A stretch of 64,000 nucleotides of DNA from Rubrivivax sp. Its GTDB lineage: Bacteria > Pseudomonadota > Gammaproteobacteria > Burkholderiales > Burkholderiaceae_C. The stretch lies in assembly GCA_027491255.1 (NCBI GenBank), contig JAIXWM010000155.1, forward strand, positions 117,478 through 181,477, written 5' to 3'. Position numbers and translations under genes: made by a program. Under the pieces are notes generated by a model, which worked only from the letters and a program-made list of their open reading frames with translations, had not been told where the DNA came from and did no database searches. This document shows, piece after piece, positions 53,663-63,999 of the stretch (the first letter of the stretch is position 1; each line of letters starts with the position of its first letter).

Positions 53663-55057
53663 TCAGGCCCGAACCCAGGTCGTGCCCTGAGCGGTGTCCT
53701 TGAGCTCGATGCCAGCGCTGCTCAGCTCGGCGCGTATGCGGTCGGCTTTGGCAAAGTCACGTGCCCGCTTCGCCTCGGCGCGTGCCTGTATGCGCTGTTC
53801 GATCGTCGCCTCGTCCAGTCCCGCAGCGGCAGCAGCCGCACCGCCGCCCTGCAGATAGGCCCGCGGGGGCTGTTGCAACAGGCCAAGCACGCCCGCCAGG
53901 CCTTTCAGCAGCCGCGCAGCCTGTTCGTCGTTCTGCCGATAGACGTCGGACGCAAGGTCGAACAGAACCGCCACGGCCTGCGGCGTGTTGAAGTCATCGT
54001 CCATGGCCTCGCGAAAACGCTGCGCAGGCGCGGCCGTCCAGTCGACCTCCTGCGGGCCCTCGACGTGCACGGCGTCCAGCGCCCCGTAAAGACGCCGCAA
54101 GCCCGAACGGGCCTCGTCGAGACGCGCGTCGCTGAAGTTGAAAGGACTGCGGTAGTGCGTGCGCAACATCAGGAAGCGTACCGTTTCGCCATCGTAGCGA
54201 CCGAGCACCTCGCGGATCGTGAAGAAGTTGCCGAGAGACTTCGACATCTTCTCGTCATCGACGTTGACGAAGCCGTTGTGCATCCAGACCTTGACGAAGG
54301 GTCGCCCACTCGCACCCTCGCTCTGCGCGATCTCGTTCTCGTGGTGCGGAAACTGCAGATCCAGCCCGCCGCCATGGATGTCAAAGTGCTCTCCCAGCAG
54401 AGAACAGCCCATGGCCGAGCACTCGATGTGCCAGCCCGGACGACCCGGCCCGTAGGCGCTGTCCCAGCGGGCTTCGGCCGGCTCGCCAGGCTTGGCGGCT
54501 TTCCACAGCACGAAATCCAGCGGATCCTCCTTGCCTTCCACCACGGAAACGCGTTCGCCGGCGCGCAGTTCGTCGAGCGACTTGCCGGAGAGCTTGCCGT
54601 AGCCGGGAAACTTTCGCACGGCGTAGTTGACGTCGCCGTCGGCTGCGCGGTAGGCCAGACCGCGCGCCTCCAGGCGTGCGATCAGCTCCAGCATCTGGGC
54701 AACGTAGGCGGTGGCGCGCGGCTCGTGCGTAGGTGGTTCGACGCCCAACGCAGCGAGATCATGGTGCATCTGCGCAATCATCTCGCCGGTCAACTCGCCG
54801 ATGGTGATGCCGCGTTCCAGCGCGCGGCGGATGATCTTGTCGTCGATGTCGGTGATGTTGCGCACATAGGTCAGCGTCCAGCCGCTGGCACGCAACCAGC
54901 GGGCGACGACGTCAAAGGCCAGCATCATGCGGGCGTGCCCCATGTGGCACAGGTCATAGACCGTGACGCCGCAGACGTACATCCGTACGTGACCAGGCTC
55001 GATGGGGGTGAAGGGCTCGACGCGACGAGTGAGCGAGTTGTGGATGCGCAGGCTCAT
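53663..55057 (-). CDS. cysS: Cysteinyl-tRNA synthetase
   Basis: A 464-residue class I synthetase. The zinc ligand Cys lies in YVCGVTVYD, HMGHAR is the HIGH-like signature, IECSAM, HHENEIAQSE and KMSKSLGNF follow in order. It charges tRNA-Cys. I start at the ATG at 55057 (MSLRIHNSL); the frame continues upstream into the divergent control region without conserved residues. The stop lies 30 bases from the glycosylase start. Confidence 0.96.
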   Translation of the reverse strand: MSLRIHNSLTRRVEPFTPIEPGHVRMYVCGVTVYDLCHMGHARMMLAFDVVARWLRASGWTLTYVRNITDIDDKIIRRALERGITIGELTGEMIAQMHHDLAALGVEPPTHEPRATAYVAQMLELIARLEARGLAYRAADGDVNYAVRKFPGYGKLSGKSLDELRAGERVSVVEGKEDPLDFVLWKAAKPGEPAEARWDSAYGPGRPGWHIECSAMGCSLLGEHFDIHGGGLDLQFPHHENEIAQSEGASGRPFVKVWMHNGFVNVDDEKMSKSLGNFFTIREVLGRYDGETVRFLMLRTHYRSPFNFSDARLDEARSGLRRLYGALDAVHVEGPQEVDWTAAPAQRFREAMDDDFNTPQAVAVLFDLASDVYRQNDEQAARLLKGLAGVLGLLQQPPRAYLQGGGAAAAAAGLDEATIEQRIQARAEAKRARDFAKADRIRAELSSAGIELKDTAQGTTWVRA

Positions 55058-55193
55058 GAAAGCTGGCGCCTCGCGCACCCTGGCGGTGCGGGCGCCGATC
55101 CAGGTTCCGGGAAAGGTCGGCGAGTATAGCCACCGGGTCCTGCCGGGCGAGCCGCTAGACTGTGAAGCTCGGCTGTGAGCCAACCCCTTGTTG

Positions 55194-55784
55194 ATGCGAC
55201 TGCTGCCCATGACCACCTCACGTCCACCTTCGTTCGCCAGCGCCGTGTTGCTGGCGCTGGCCTTGTGCGCCCCCATCGCGTCCTGGGCACAAAAGGTTCG
55301 TCTGTCCACGAGCGAGGGCGACATCGTGCTCGAACTCGACCGCGCCAAGGCTCCGCGCACGGTCGACAACTTCCTTCAATACGTCCGCGCCGGACACTAC
55401 GACGGCACGGTGTTCCATCGCGTCATCCCGAACTTCATGATCCAGGGCGGCGGCTTCACCGCCGACATGGCGCAGAAGCCCACTCGCGAGCCGATCCCGC
55501 TGGAATCGCGCAACGGCCTGAGCAACGCCCGCGGAACGGTGGCGATGGCGCGCACCATGGTGCCGGACTCCGCAACCGCCCAGTTTTTCATCAACGTACA
55601 GGACAACGAATTCCTGGACGCAGCGAAGGCGCGAGACGGCCAGGGCTATGCCGTTTTCGGTCGCGTCAGCGCCGGGATCGAAGTCGTCGACCGCATCAAA
55701 GGTGTGTCCACGGGCAACCGTGGACCACACCAGAACGTCCCCCTGCAACCGGTGGTCATTCGCAAGGCCACGCTGGAGAACTGA
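55194..55784 (+). CDS. ppiA: Peptidylprolyl isomerase, periplasmic cyclophilin
   Basis: A cyclophilin of about 196 residues with a signal peptide (ALALCAPIASWAQ near 30). The domain shows APRTVDNFLQYV, FHRVIPNFMIQGGGF, TAQFFINVQDN and AVFGRVSAG, with the catalytic Arg in FHR. It folds exported proteins. The start is uncertain: ATG at 55194 or 55209. It diverges from cysS over 136 bases and is followed directly by a cytoplasmic paralogue. Confidence 0.92.
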   Translation: MRLLPMTTSRPPSFASAVLLALALCAPIASWAQKVRLSTSEGDIVLELDRAKAPRTVDNFLQYVRAGHYDGTVFHRVIPNFMIQGGGFTADMAQKPTREPIPLESRNGLSNARGTVAMARTMVPDSATAQFFINVQDNEFLDAAKARDGQGYAVFGRVSAGIEVVDRIKGVSTGNRGPHQNVPLQPVVIRKATLEN

Positions 55785-56288
55785 ATGAGCAATACTGTCG
55801 AACTGCACACCTCCGCCGGGCTGATCCGGCTGTCCCTCGACGACGAGCGCGCGCCGCAGAGCGTCGAGAACTTCCTTGCCTACGTCAAGGCTGGTCATTA
55901 CGACGGCACGGTGTTCCACCGCGTGATCAAGGGCTTCATGGTTCAAGGCGGCGGCATGGATGCGTCGATGAAGCAGAAATCCACCCGCGCACCGATCAAG
56001 AACGAGGCCGACAACGGTCTGACCAACGAGAAGTACACGGTGGCGATGGCACGGACATCCGACCCGCACTCGGCGACGGCACAGTTCTTCATCAACACCG
56101 CCGACAACGCCTTCCTGAACTTCAGCGCTCCCACGGGCTCGGGCTGGGGCTATGCGGTGTTCGGCAAGGTCGTGGCGGGCAGCGAGATCGTCGATGCGAT
56201 CGAATCGGTGAAAACGGGGCGAAGCGGCTTCCACCAGGATGTGCCGGTTGACAGCGTCACGATCGAGCGCGCGGTCGAAGTCGCCTGA
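55785..56288 (+). CDS. ppiB: Peptidylprolyl isomerase, cytoplasmic cyclophilin
   Basis: A 167-residue cyclophilin without a signal peptide. FHRVIKGFMVQGGGM, TAQFFINTADN and AVFGKVVAG are visible. It begins on the base after the ppiA stop, so the pair arose by tandem duplication with loss or gain of the export signal and is translated from one message. A short AGACGC/GCGTCT hairpin without a T-run lies right after the stop. Confidence 0.94.
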   Translation: MSNTVELHTSAGLIRLSLDDERAPQSVENFLAYVKAGHYDGTVFHRVIKGFMVQGGGMDASMKQKSTRAPIKNEADNGLTNEKYTVAMARTSDPHSATAQFFINTADNAFLNFSAPTGSGWGYAVFGKVVAGSEIVDAIESVKTGRSGFHQDVPVDSVTIERAVEVA

Positions 56289-56477
56289 GACGCCGGGCGT
56301 CTGCACCATGCCCGCCTTGCACGCCAGGACACTGCGTCTGGTCTTTGCAGGTGCTCGTCATGGCCCGGGCCAAGGCTGCGGTTTGCGTCTGGACGCTCAG
56401 CGTCCTGGCGCACCGTTCCGGCACGTCGAAAAAGCTCTCGGTCTCTGAGTCCTCCAGCGGTGCTGCCGCCACAACCG

Positions 56478-57275
56478 ATGTTCCCGGCATTTCCGAACGC
56501 ACCGCACTGGACCGTGCCTGACCATTGGCAGGCGATCGACCTGCTGTCAGACCTGCACTTGTGCCCTGCCCTGCCGCTCACTTTCGAGGCCTTCGCTCGG
56601 CACTTGCAGACAACCGATGCCGACGCCGTCCTTGTGCTGGGTGACCTGTTCGAGGTGTGGATCGGTGATGACCAAGCCGGCCAGCCCTTCGATCACGACT
56701 GCCTGACGGCGCTCGGGCGCGTCTCGCATCGCCTGTGGGTGGGCCTGATGGTGGGCAACCGCGATTTCCTGCTGGGCGATCAGGCGCTGGCGATCGCGGG
56801 CGCCCACCGGCTGCACGACCCGACCGTGTTGCACGCCTTCGGCGCGTCCTGGCTGTTGACGCACGGCGACGCCTTGTGCACGGCAGACCTTGAATACCAG
56901 GCCTTCCGCCGTGAAGTTCGCTCCCCGGCATGGCAGCAAGCCTTTCTGTCCCGCCCGCACCAGGACCGTGCGGCCGTGGCTGGACGTATCCGCGCCGAAA
57001 GTCAGGCGCGCAAATCGGTGCTGCCCGACTCAGGTGATTGGGCCGATGTGAGTGCGGAGGCGGCACAGCACTGGCTGGGCTCCAGCGGATCGACGACGAT
57101 GCTCCACGGTCACACGCACCGGCCTGGCCGGCACGATCTCGGTCAAGGTCGCGTGCGTGAGGTGTTGAGCGACTGGGATCTGGATGACGCACGCCCTCGC
57201 GCCGAGGTGCTGAGACTGACAGCCGGTGGTGTGGAGCGCCGGCCCCCGGCGGGGTGGCGGTATGCCAGCGCCTGA
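56478..57275 (+). CDS. lpxH: UDP-2,3-diacylglucosamine diphosphatase
   Basis: A 265-residue metallophosphatase. The five family motifs are seen: LSDLHLCP (DxH), GDLFEVWIGDD, GNRDF, LTHGD and LHGHTHRP. It hydrolyses UDP-2,3-diacylglucosamine to lipid X in lipid A synthesis. I prefer the ATG at 56478; a GTG at 56460 adds six residues. The 171 bases after ppiB contain no gene that I can support, but may hold its promoter. Confidence 0.92.
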   Translation: MFPAFPNAPHWTVPDHWQAIDLLSDLHLCPALPLTFEAFARHLQTTDADAVLVLGDLFEVWIGDDQAGQPFDHDCLTALGRVSHRLWVGLMVGNRDFLLGDQALAIAGAHRLHDPTVLHAFGASWLLTHGDALCTADLEYQAFRREVRSPAWQQAFLSRPHQDRAAVAGRIRAESQARKSVLPDSGDWADVSAEAAQHWLGSSGSTTMLHGHTHRPGRHDLGQGRVREVLSDWDLDDARPRAEVLRLTAGGVERRPPAGWRYASA

Positions 57276-57338
57276 CAGGGCCGTGCTCGACGGCCTGTCC
57301 CGCCGGGGCACCGTCGGCAATGCTGCAAACATGCGCCG

Positions 57339-58139
57339 ATGTGGTCTGTCCTGAGCGAGCGCTGGCGGGCGCGCCGCGAGGCGGCTGCGCTCGAGAGGCG
57401 TGCCGTACCGGACGCCCTGTGGCGGCGTACGCTCAAGCGGTTTCCCTTCCTGCCGCAGGGCGAGGCCGAGGGAGAGCCTGAACTGCGCCGGCTGACGAGC
57501 CTGTTCCTGGACGCCAAGGAATTCACCGGCGCCCATGGGCTCGTGGTCAGCGATGACATGGCCGTCGCCATCGCCGCACAGGCTTGCCTGCCTGTGCTCG
57601 CCATGGGTCTGGCGCCATACGATGGCTTCGTCGGTATCGTGGTCCACCCCGGACAAGCGCGCGTTCGCCGCAGCGTGTCCGACGACATCGGCGTTGTCCA
57701 CGAGTACGACGACATCCTGTCGGGCGAAGCGGTCCAGGGGGGGCCGGTGATGCTGTCCTGGCGCGATGTGCGCTCGGCCGGACCGAAGGCGGCGCTGGGC
57801 TACAACGTGGTGATCCACGAGTTCGCACACGTGCTCGACATGGCCGACGGCGTTCCCGACGGCATCCCGACGCTGCCGCGTGGCATCGACCGCGGTACCT
57901 GGATCGAGACCTTCGGCAGCGAATACGCAGCCTTTTGCGAGCGCGTGGATGCCGATCAACACACGACCCTCGATCCCTACGGGGCCGAAGGCGTGGACGA
58001 GTTCTTTGCCGTCGCGAGCGAAGCCTTCTTCGTCTCCCCGCCGGCGCTCGCTACCGAGCACCCGGCGGTGTACGACCTGCTTCGCCGCTACTACCGACAG
58101 GATCCTGCAACGCGGCTCGCAGGCCGCGGGCCGGAATAG
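57339..58139 (+). CDS. mtfA: MtfA-like zinc peptidase
   Basis: A 266-residue protein of peptidase family M90. The zinc motif HEFAHVLD lies near 168, and a downstream Glu (ASEAFF, about 228) is the likely third ligand. In E. coli MtfA binds the regulator Mlc and shows aminopeptidase activity. There is no signal peptide. It converges with clpA, only one base apart, so read-through from either side would be antisense. Confidence 0.9.
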   Translation: MWSVLSERWRARREAAALERRAVPDALWRRTLKRFPFLPQGEAEGEPELRRLTSLFLDAKEFTGAHGLVVSDDMAVAIAAQACLPVLAMGLAPYDGFVGIVVHPGQARVRRSVSDDIGVVHEYDDILSGEAVQGGPVMLSWRDVRSAGPKAALGYNVVIHEFAHVLDMADGVPDGIPTLPRGIDRGTWIETFGSEYAAFCERVDADQHTTLDPYGAEGVDEFFAVASEAFFVSPPALATEHPAVYDLLRRYYRQDPATRLAGRGPE

Positions 58140-58140
58140 T

Positions 58141-60446
<2,306 letters not shown>

Positions 60447-60450
<4 letters not shown>

Positions 60451-60800
60451 GCGGCCTCCATCAGGCATTGCAGGGGATGCTGGTCGCGGCGCGCCGCCGC
60501 GAGCACCAACTCGACCTTGGTCGCGGCGACATCCTTGGTGTAGACACCGCAGACGCCCCGCCCCTCGTGGTGAATCTTCAGCATGATCATCGTGGCCGTC
60601 TCGACGTCATGCTGGAAATACTGCTGAAGCACGCGGATGACGAACTCCATCGGCGTGTAGTCGTCGTTGAGCATGACGACCCGGTACATCGCAGGCGGTT
60701 TGGTGCGCGCCGTCTGCCTCTCCAGCACTGCGGCGCCGTGGTCACCGCTGCCGGGGTCGACCGGTCTGGGCTTGGACGGATCCACGGGAATGGAAGGCAT
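60447..60800 (-). CDS. clpS: ClpA adaptor ClpS
   Basis: A 117-residue adaptor. The core MYRVVMLNDDYTPMEFVIRV and the GRGVCGVYTKDVAATKV segment contain the N-degron-binding Asn-Asp and Met residues. The first 35 residues are the flexible arm that enters ClpA. It directs N-end-rule substrates to ClpAP. No Shine-Dalgarno is visible; TAGAAT stands only about 8 bases before the ATG, so the message could be leaderless. Confidence 0.95.
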
Positions 60801-60858
60801 GTTCGATTCTATGCACAGCCGTCATGTGCGGCGTGCCGGCGGGGGCTTGGATTCACGC

Positions 60859-60890
60859 TGGCGCAACATCTTGTAGCAAGATGCGCGCCA
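60859..60890. repeat. Long imperfect palindrome upstream of clpS
   Basis: TGGCGC-AA-CATCTTG, a TAG centre, and CAAGATG-C-GCGCCA give 13 paired bases with one small internal asymmetry. It is 60 bases upstream of clpS and 17 bases from the icd terminator. There is no T-run. It may be an operator or a processing site. Confidence 0.5.
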
Positions 60891-60906
60891 GGCTGGCACC
60901 CGTGAC

Positions 60907-60940
60907 AAAAAACCCCCGCCACGTTACCGCATGCAGGGGC
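60907..60940 (-). terminator. Intrinsic terminator of icd (second hairpin)
   Basis: On the minus strand CCCCTGC pairs with GCGGGGG (one U-G pair) around a 13-base loop, followed directly by TTTTTT. It lies behind a stronger hairpin at 60947-60977, giving tandem stop signals after icd. Confidence 0.75.
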
Positions 60941-60946
60941 TTTAGC

Positions 60947-60977
60947 GGCTGGGGGCACCATGGTGGTGCCCCCAGCC
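60947..60977. terminator. Perfect 14-base hairpin after icd
   Basis: GGCTGGGGGCACCA and TGGTGCCCCCAGCC enclose a three-base loop. It starts 28 bases after the icd stop and has no T-run itself. It probably protects the icd message 3' end and works with the terminator behind it. Confidence 0.65.
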
Positions 60978-61004
60978 AGGAAAGAACCCGCGGTGGCCGC
61001 AGGC

Positions 61005-62258
61005 TCACATGTGATCGATCATCACCTGGCCGAAGCCGGAGCAGGACACCTGGGTGGCGCCTTCCATCAAGCGCGCAAAATCGTACGTCACTTTCTTGCT
61101 CTGGATCGCGCGTTCCATGGAAGAAATGATCAGATCGGCCGCGGCCGTCCAGCCCATGTGACGCAGCATCATCTCGGCCGAAAGGATCTCCGAGCCGGGG
61201 TTGACGTAATCCTTGCCGGCGTACTTCGGTGCGGTGCCGTGGGTGGCCTCGAACATGGCCACCGTGTCGCTCAGGTTGGCGCCCGGTGCGATGCCGATGC
61301 CGCCAACCTGCGCTGCCAGCGCATCCGACACGTAGTCGCCGTTCAGGTTCAGCGTGGCGATGACTGAATATTCTGCCGGGCGCAACAGGATTTGTTGCAG
61401 GAAAGCATCAGCGATCGAGTCCTTGACGGTGATCTCCCGCCCCGTCCTGGGGTTGCGGAACTTGCACCACGGTCCGCCGTCGATCGGCTCCGCGCCGAAC
61501 TCCCGTTGCGCGAGCGCGTAGCCCCAGTCACGGAAGCCCCCCTCGGTGAACTTCATGATGTTGCCCTTGTGCACCAGCGTGACGGAGGGCTTGTCGTTGT
61601 CGATCGCGTACTGCAGCGCCTTGCGCACCAGACGTTCCGTGCCCTCGCGGGAGACCGGCTTGATGCCGATGCCGGAGGTGGCGGGGAATCGGATCTTGCG
61701 CACCCCCATCTCCTCGATGAGGAACTTGATGACCTTCTTCGCCTTGTCTGACTCGGCTTCGTACTCGATGCCGGCGTAGATGTCCTCGGAGTTCTCGCGG
61801 AAGATGACCATGTTGGTCTTTTCCGGCTCCTTCAGCGGGCTCGGGACACCCTTGAAGTACTGCACCGGTCGCAGGCAGACATACAGGTCGAGTTCCTGGC
61901 GCAGCGCCACGTTCAGAGAGCGGATGCCGCCGCCCACGGGCGTCGTCAAGGGACCCTTGATCGAGACGACGTAGTCGCGCACGATGTCCAGCGTCTCCTG
62001 GGGCAACCAGACATCGGGCCCGTAGACGCGGGTGGACTTCTCCCCGGCGTAGACCTCCATCCAGTGGATTTTCTTCGCGCCACCGAAGGCCTTGGCCACG
62101 GCCGCATCGACCACCTTGATCATCACAGGCGTGATGTCCAGACCGGTGCCGTCACCCTCGATGTAAGGAATGATCGGGTTGTCGGGAACGTTCAGGGAAT
62201 TGTCGGTATTGACGGTAATCTTGCTGCCGCCGTCGGGCACCTTGACATGCTGGTACAT
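61005..62258 (-). CDS. icd: Isocitrate dehydrogenase (NADP type)
   Basis: A 417-residue enzyme matching the E. coli length (416). Substrate motif GGGIRSLNVALRQ (about 111-123) contains the Ser equivalent to the one phosphorylated by AceK in E. coli; NGDYVSDALAAQVGGIG and GTAPKYAGKD are the Mg and cofactor regions. It converts isocitrate to 2-oxoglutarate. Together with aceA (34447-35745) this makes a regulated branch point plausible; aceK is not in the window. Confidence 0.97.
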   Translation of the reverse strand: MYQHVKVPDGGSKITVNTDNSLNVPDNPIIPYIEGDGTGLDITPVMIKVVDAAVAKAFGGAKKIHWMEVYAGEKSTRVYGPDVWLPQETLDIVRDYVVSIKGPLTTPVGGGIRSLNVALRQELDLYVCLRPVQYFKGVPSPLKEPEKTNMVIFRENSEDIYAGIEYEAESDKAKKVIKFLIEEMGVRKIRFPATSGIGIKPVSREGTERLVRKALQYAIDNDKPSVTLVHKGNIMKFTEGGFRDWGYALAQREFGAEPIDGGPWCKFRNPRTGREITVKDSIADAFLQQILLRPAEYSVIATLNLNGDYVSDALAAQVGGIGIAPGANLSDTVAMFEATHGTAPKYAGKDYVNPGSEILSAEMMLRHMGWTAAADLIISSMERAIQSKKVTYDFARLMEGATQVSCSGFGQVMIDHM

Positions 62259-62356
62259 CGATCTGCTCTCCGCCTCTGGTTTTTAGGGCTGTTGGGACCT
62301 TAGAATTCTAGAAGAGGGAACTGCCTTCGGACTGACCGCAAGCTGTATCCTTCGGG

Positions 62357-62375
62357 TCCGCTCCAAAGGAGCGGA
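62357..62375 (+). promoter_or_regulatory. Leader hairpin upstream of the Lys/Glu-rich peptide gene
   Basis: TCCGCTCC-AAA-GGAGCGGA, a perfect eight-base stem, followed by TGTTTT. It stands 29 bases before the start codon. It resembles an intrinsic terminator in the 5' leader, so it may attenuate the gene, or end a transcript from upstream. A TAGAATTCTA palindrome at 62301-62310 could supply -10 boxes in both directions for this gene and icd. Confidence 0.5.
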
Positions 62376-62404
62376 TGTTTTCAGAACCACGAAAGGCACA
62401 CACG

Positions 62405-62596
62405 ATGAACAAGCTCCTCGCCGCCCTGATCGCCTCCGCTTTCTGCTTCAGCGCCTACGCGCAGGACAAGAAGGAAGAGAAGAAGGCTGCCCCGGCTGCC
62501 GCTGCAGCTCCGGCCAAGAAGGAAGAGAAGAAGGAAGAGAAGAAGGCCGAGAAGAAGGCCGAGAAGAAGGAAGAGAAGAAGGCCGAGAAGAAGTAA
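62405..62596 (+). CDS. Exported Lys/Glu/Ala-rich low-complexity protein
   Basis: A 63-residue protein with a clear signal peptide (MNKLLAALIASAFCFSAYA, cleavage before QDKK). The remaining 44 residues use only Q, D, K, E, A and P, in blocks such as KKEEKK and AEKK, encoded by repeated AAGAAGGAAGAG units. It is strongly charged, likely disordered or helical, and would be periplasmic. Function unknown; similar small exported peptides occur in Burkholderiales. It is followed by a strong terminator about 100 bases on. Confidence 0.75.
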   Translation: MNKLLAALIASAFCFSAYAQDKKEEKKAAPAAAAAPAKKEEKKEEKKAEKKAEKKEEKKAEKK

Positions 62597-62697
62597 TTCC
62601 CGAGCCCGTCGAGCGGACCTCGCGCCTAGAGCGCGGTCTGCCGAAGACGGGTCAGGACCAGACAGGCGGGGTCCTAACAGACCTCCCTGACACTGCG

Positions 62698-62722
62698 AAC
62701 GCCCGGCTTCCCGGGCGTTTTT
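62698..62722 (+). terminator. Intrinsic terminator
   Basis: AACGCCCGG pairs with CCGGGCGTT around a four-base loop and is followed by TTT. It ends the Lys/Glu-rich peptide transcript. The intron-like sequence starts three bases after the T-run. Confidence 0.85.
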
Positions 62723-62725
62723 CAT

Positions 62726-62812
62726 GTGCGCCTGGCACGGACGCACTTTGGAGGTGCAAGTCCTCCCGTGAGTTGATCACAGCGAACGAAGCGAAGCGCA
62801 GCTGCATGAGCC
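62726..62812 (+). mobile_element. Putative 5' remnant of a class C group II intron
   Basis: The stretch starts GTGCGCC, the GUGYG 5' consensus of group II introns. It then shows the GTGCG/CGCAC pairing and the GGAGGTGCAAGTCCTCC hairpin, which has the shape of the corresponding domain I element in class C introns. It directly follows an intrinsic terminator, the preferred target of class C introns. The catalytic domain V and any reverse transcriptase are missing, so it is a dead fragment. Its right limit is set by the start of the DUF429-like sequence and is approximate. Confidence 0.5.
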
Positions 62813-63347
62813 CCAGCCGTCAAACGGCCAGGCGTTAATCCGCTCGCCCAACTGGCGCTTCAGGAACACGATCCACGGCAACCCCGCATGCGTCGCGGCC
62901 GCGACCTTACCCTGCCCCTCGAACTGAAACACCGATCGCGCTGCCCGGCATCGCTTATCCGTCAGCCGTATCCACCGGGGGTTGGCCATGCGCGCCGCCC
63001 CTTCCCCGCGGGACCCGTTGAGGATGAAGTCCACGCAGGTGTGCGGAGCATCCGCCGGCCAGTGCCTGTGGAAGTCCTCCAGGAAGACCATCCAGTCCGG
63101 CGGCAACCGGTGCACCTCGAAGTAACGCGGCGGAAACGACAGCGCATGAGCCGATGCCGACGATCGTCGGCATGTCGCCGGCCAGTTCCTGAGCCAGCCA
63201 GTGCGCCAGTTCGCGGCGACTACAGTACTTTCGTGGTCCGGGTGGTGGTTGTTCTTCCTGAGGCGGCGTATCCGGCGTGGCGCTGTAGACGCGCAGGTTC
63301 TTCAACCCCGAGTCCGGCGACTCGGCGCCCGAGCAGTGGATGCTGCG
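62813..63347 (-). pseudogene. Decayed DUF429-like gene (frameshifted and truncated)
   Basis: Two overlapping frames together read as one protein. The first (from about 63347) contains CSGAESPDSGLKNLRVYSA and RRELAHWLAQELAGDMPTIVGIG; after one extra base near 63148 the second continues HALSFPPRYFEVHRLPPDW, then RSVFQFEGQGKVAAATHAGL and INAWPFDGW. The pattern is like DUF429 proteins (predicted RNase-H-like nucleases). A stop lies just before the first block, and the C-terminus is cut off at the intron remnant, where 12 unrelated codons follow. Confidence 0.55.
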
Positions 63348-63389
63348 TCAGCGGCGGAAGGCGAGGGGCGTCCTGGGCGCCAAGGCTTC

Positions 63390-63749
63390 CTACCTCACGC
63401 CCGCGAGCAGGCTCTCGTAGGGAATCCGCAGTCCATCATGCAGCCGCTTGACCATCCGCAGGCTGAGCGCTCGCTTGCGGTTCAGCACCTCGGACACCCG
63501 GCCGCTCTGGCCGATGTACGGTTCGAGGTCGCGCGGGGTGAGGCCCTCCTGCTCCATGCGGAACTTGATCGCTTCCACCGGATCGGCCGGGCCGAAGTCG
63601 TAGTGCTTGGCCTCGTAGGCCTCTATCAGCGTCACGAGCACGTCGCGCTCATCCGCCTGAGGAGTGCCCTCCTCGGCCTGGAAGATCTTCTCCAGCCGCT
63701 TGAAGGCGCGCTGCAGGTCTTCGTCGCTGCGGATCGGCTTGATAGTCAT
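63390..63749 (-). CDS. HigA-like antitoxin, XRE-type helix-turn-helix
   Basis: A 119-residue protein. The N-terminal part (MTIKPIRSDEDLQRAFKRL) is the toxin-neutralising region and the helix-turn-helix lies at about 65-110 (GLTPRDLEPYIGQSGRVSEVLNRKRALS). It would bind its own promoter and neutralise the HigB-type toxin encoded just upstream. It starts inside the toxin frame, an order (toxin first) typical of higBA. It looks intact. Confidence 0.85.
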   Translation of the reverse strand: MTIKPIRSDEDLQRAFKRLEKIFQAEEGTPQADERDVLVTLIEAYEAKHYDFGPADPVEAIKFRMEQEGLTPRDLEPYIGQSGRVSEVLNRKRALSLRMVKRLHDGLRIPYESLLAGVR

Positions 63750-63999
63750 TGACGGTCTCCACGTCGATTCGGTCGTACTGCGCGTGGGTTCCCACGAATT
63801 TCACCCAGACGATGCCGGCCTGGTACTGGATCTCGACCACGAGCCGGTACTTGTTGCCGCCTACGTTGAACACCACCCGGTTGTTGCCGCAGATGCTGGC
63901 GCTTGTTGCCGCCGGTACAAATCCGCCGTTATTCGCTGGCGAGGTGGCGGTTTTGATTTCTTCGGCCCCCGAAGTGCAGATGGCCCCGTGAGGGGCCAT
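63649..63999 (-). pseudogene. HigB-like toxin frame, N-terminus replaced and stop lost
   Basis: From about residue 34 the frame reads ASICGNNRVVFNVGGNKYRL and later FVGTHAQYDRIDVETV, the C-terminal half of the HigB mRNA-interferase family. The first 33 or so residues do not resemble HigB, whose N-terminal half should supply about 45 residues. The frame also runs 100 bases into the antitoxin gene instead of ending around its start. It is therefore a rearranged toxin, though the part beyond 64000 is not visible, so a start outside the window cannot be excluded. Confidence 0.6.
63851..63912. repeat. Three direct copies of TTGTTGCCGC
   Basis: Ten-base copies start at 63851, 63881 and 63903. The first two are within HigB-homologous sequence; the third is at the junction with unrelated sequence. 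They could have served as microhomology for the rearrangement. Confidence 0.55.

Noticed and set aside
56289..56459. A small gene between ppiB and lpxH
   Set aside because: Frames in this gap lack ribosome binding sites and any recognisable pattern.
62510..62594. Tandem AAGAAGGAAGAG-type units considered as a CRISPR or minisatellite
   Set aside because: The units are contiguous, have no spacers and are explained by the Lys/Glu-rich coding sequence.
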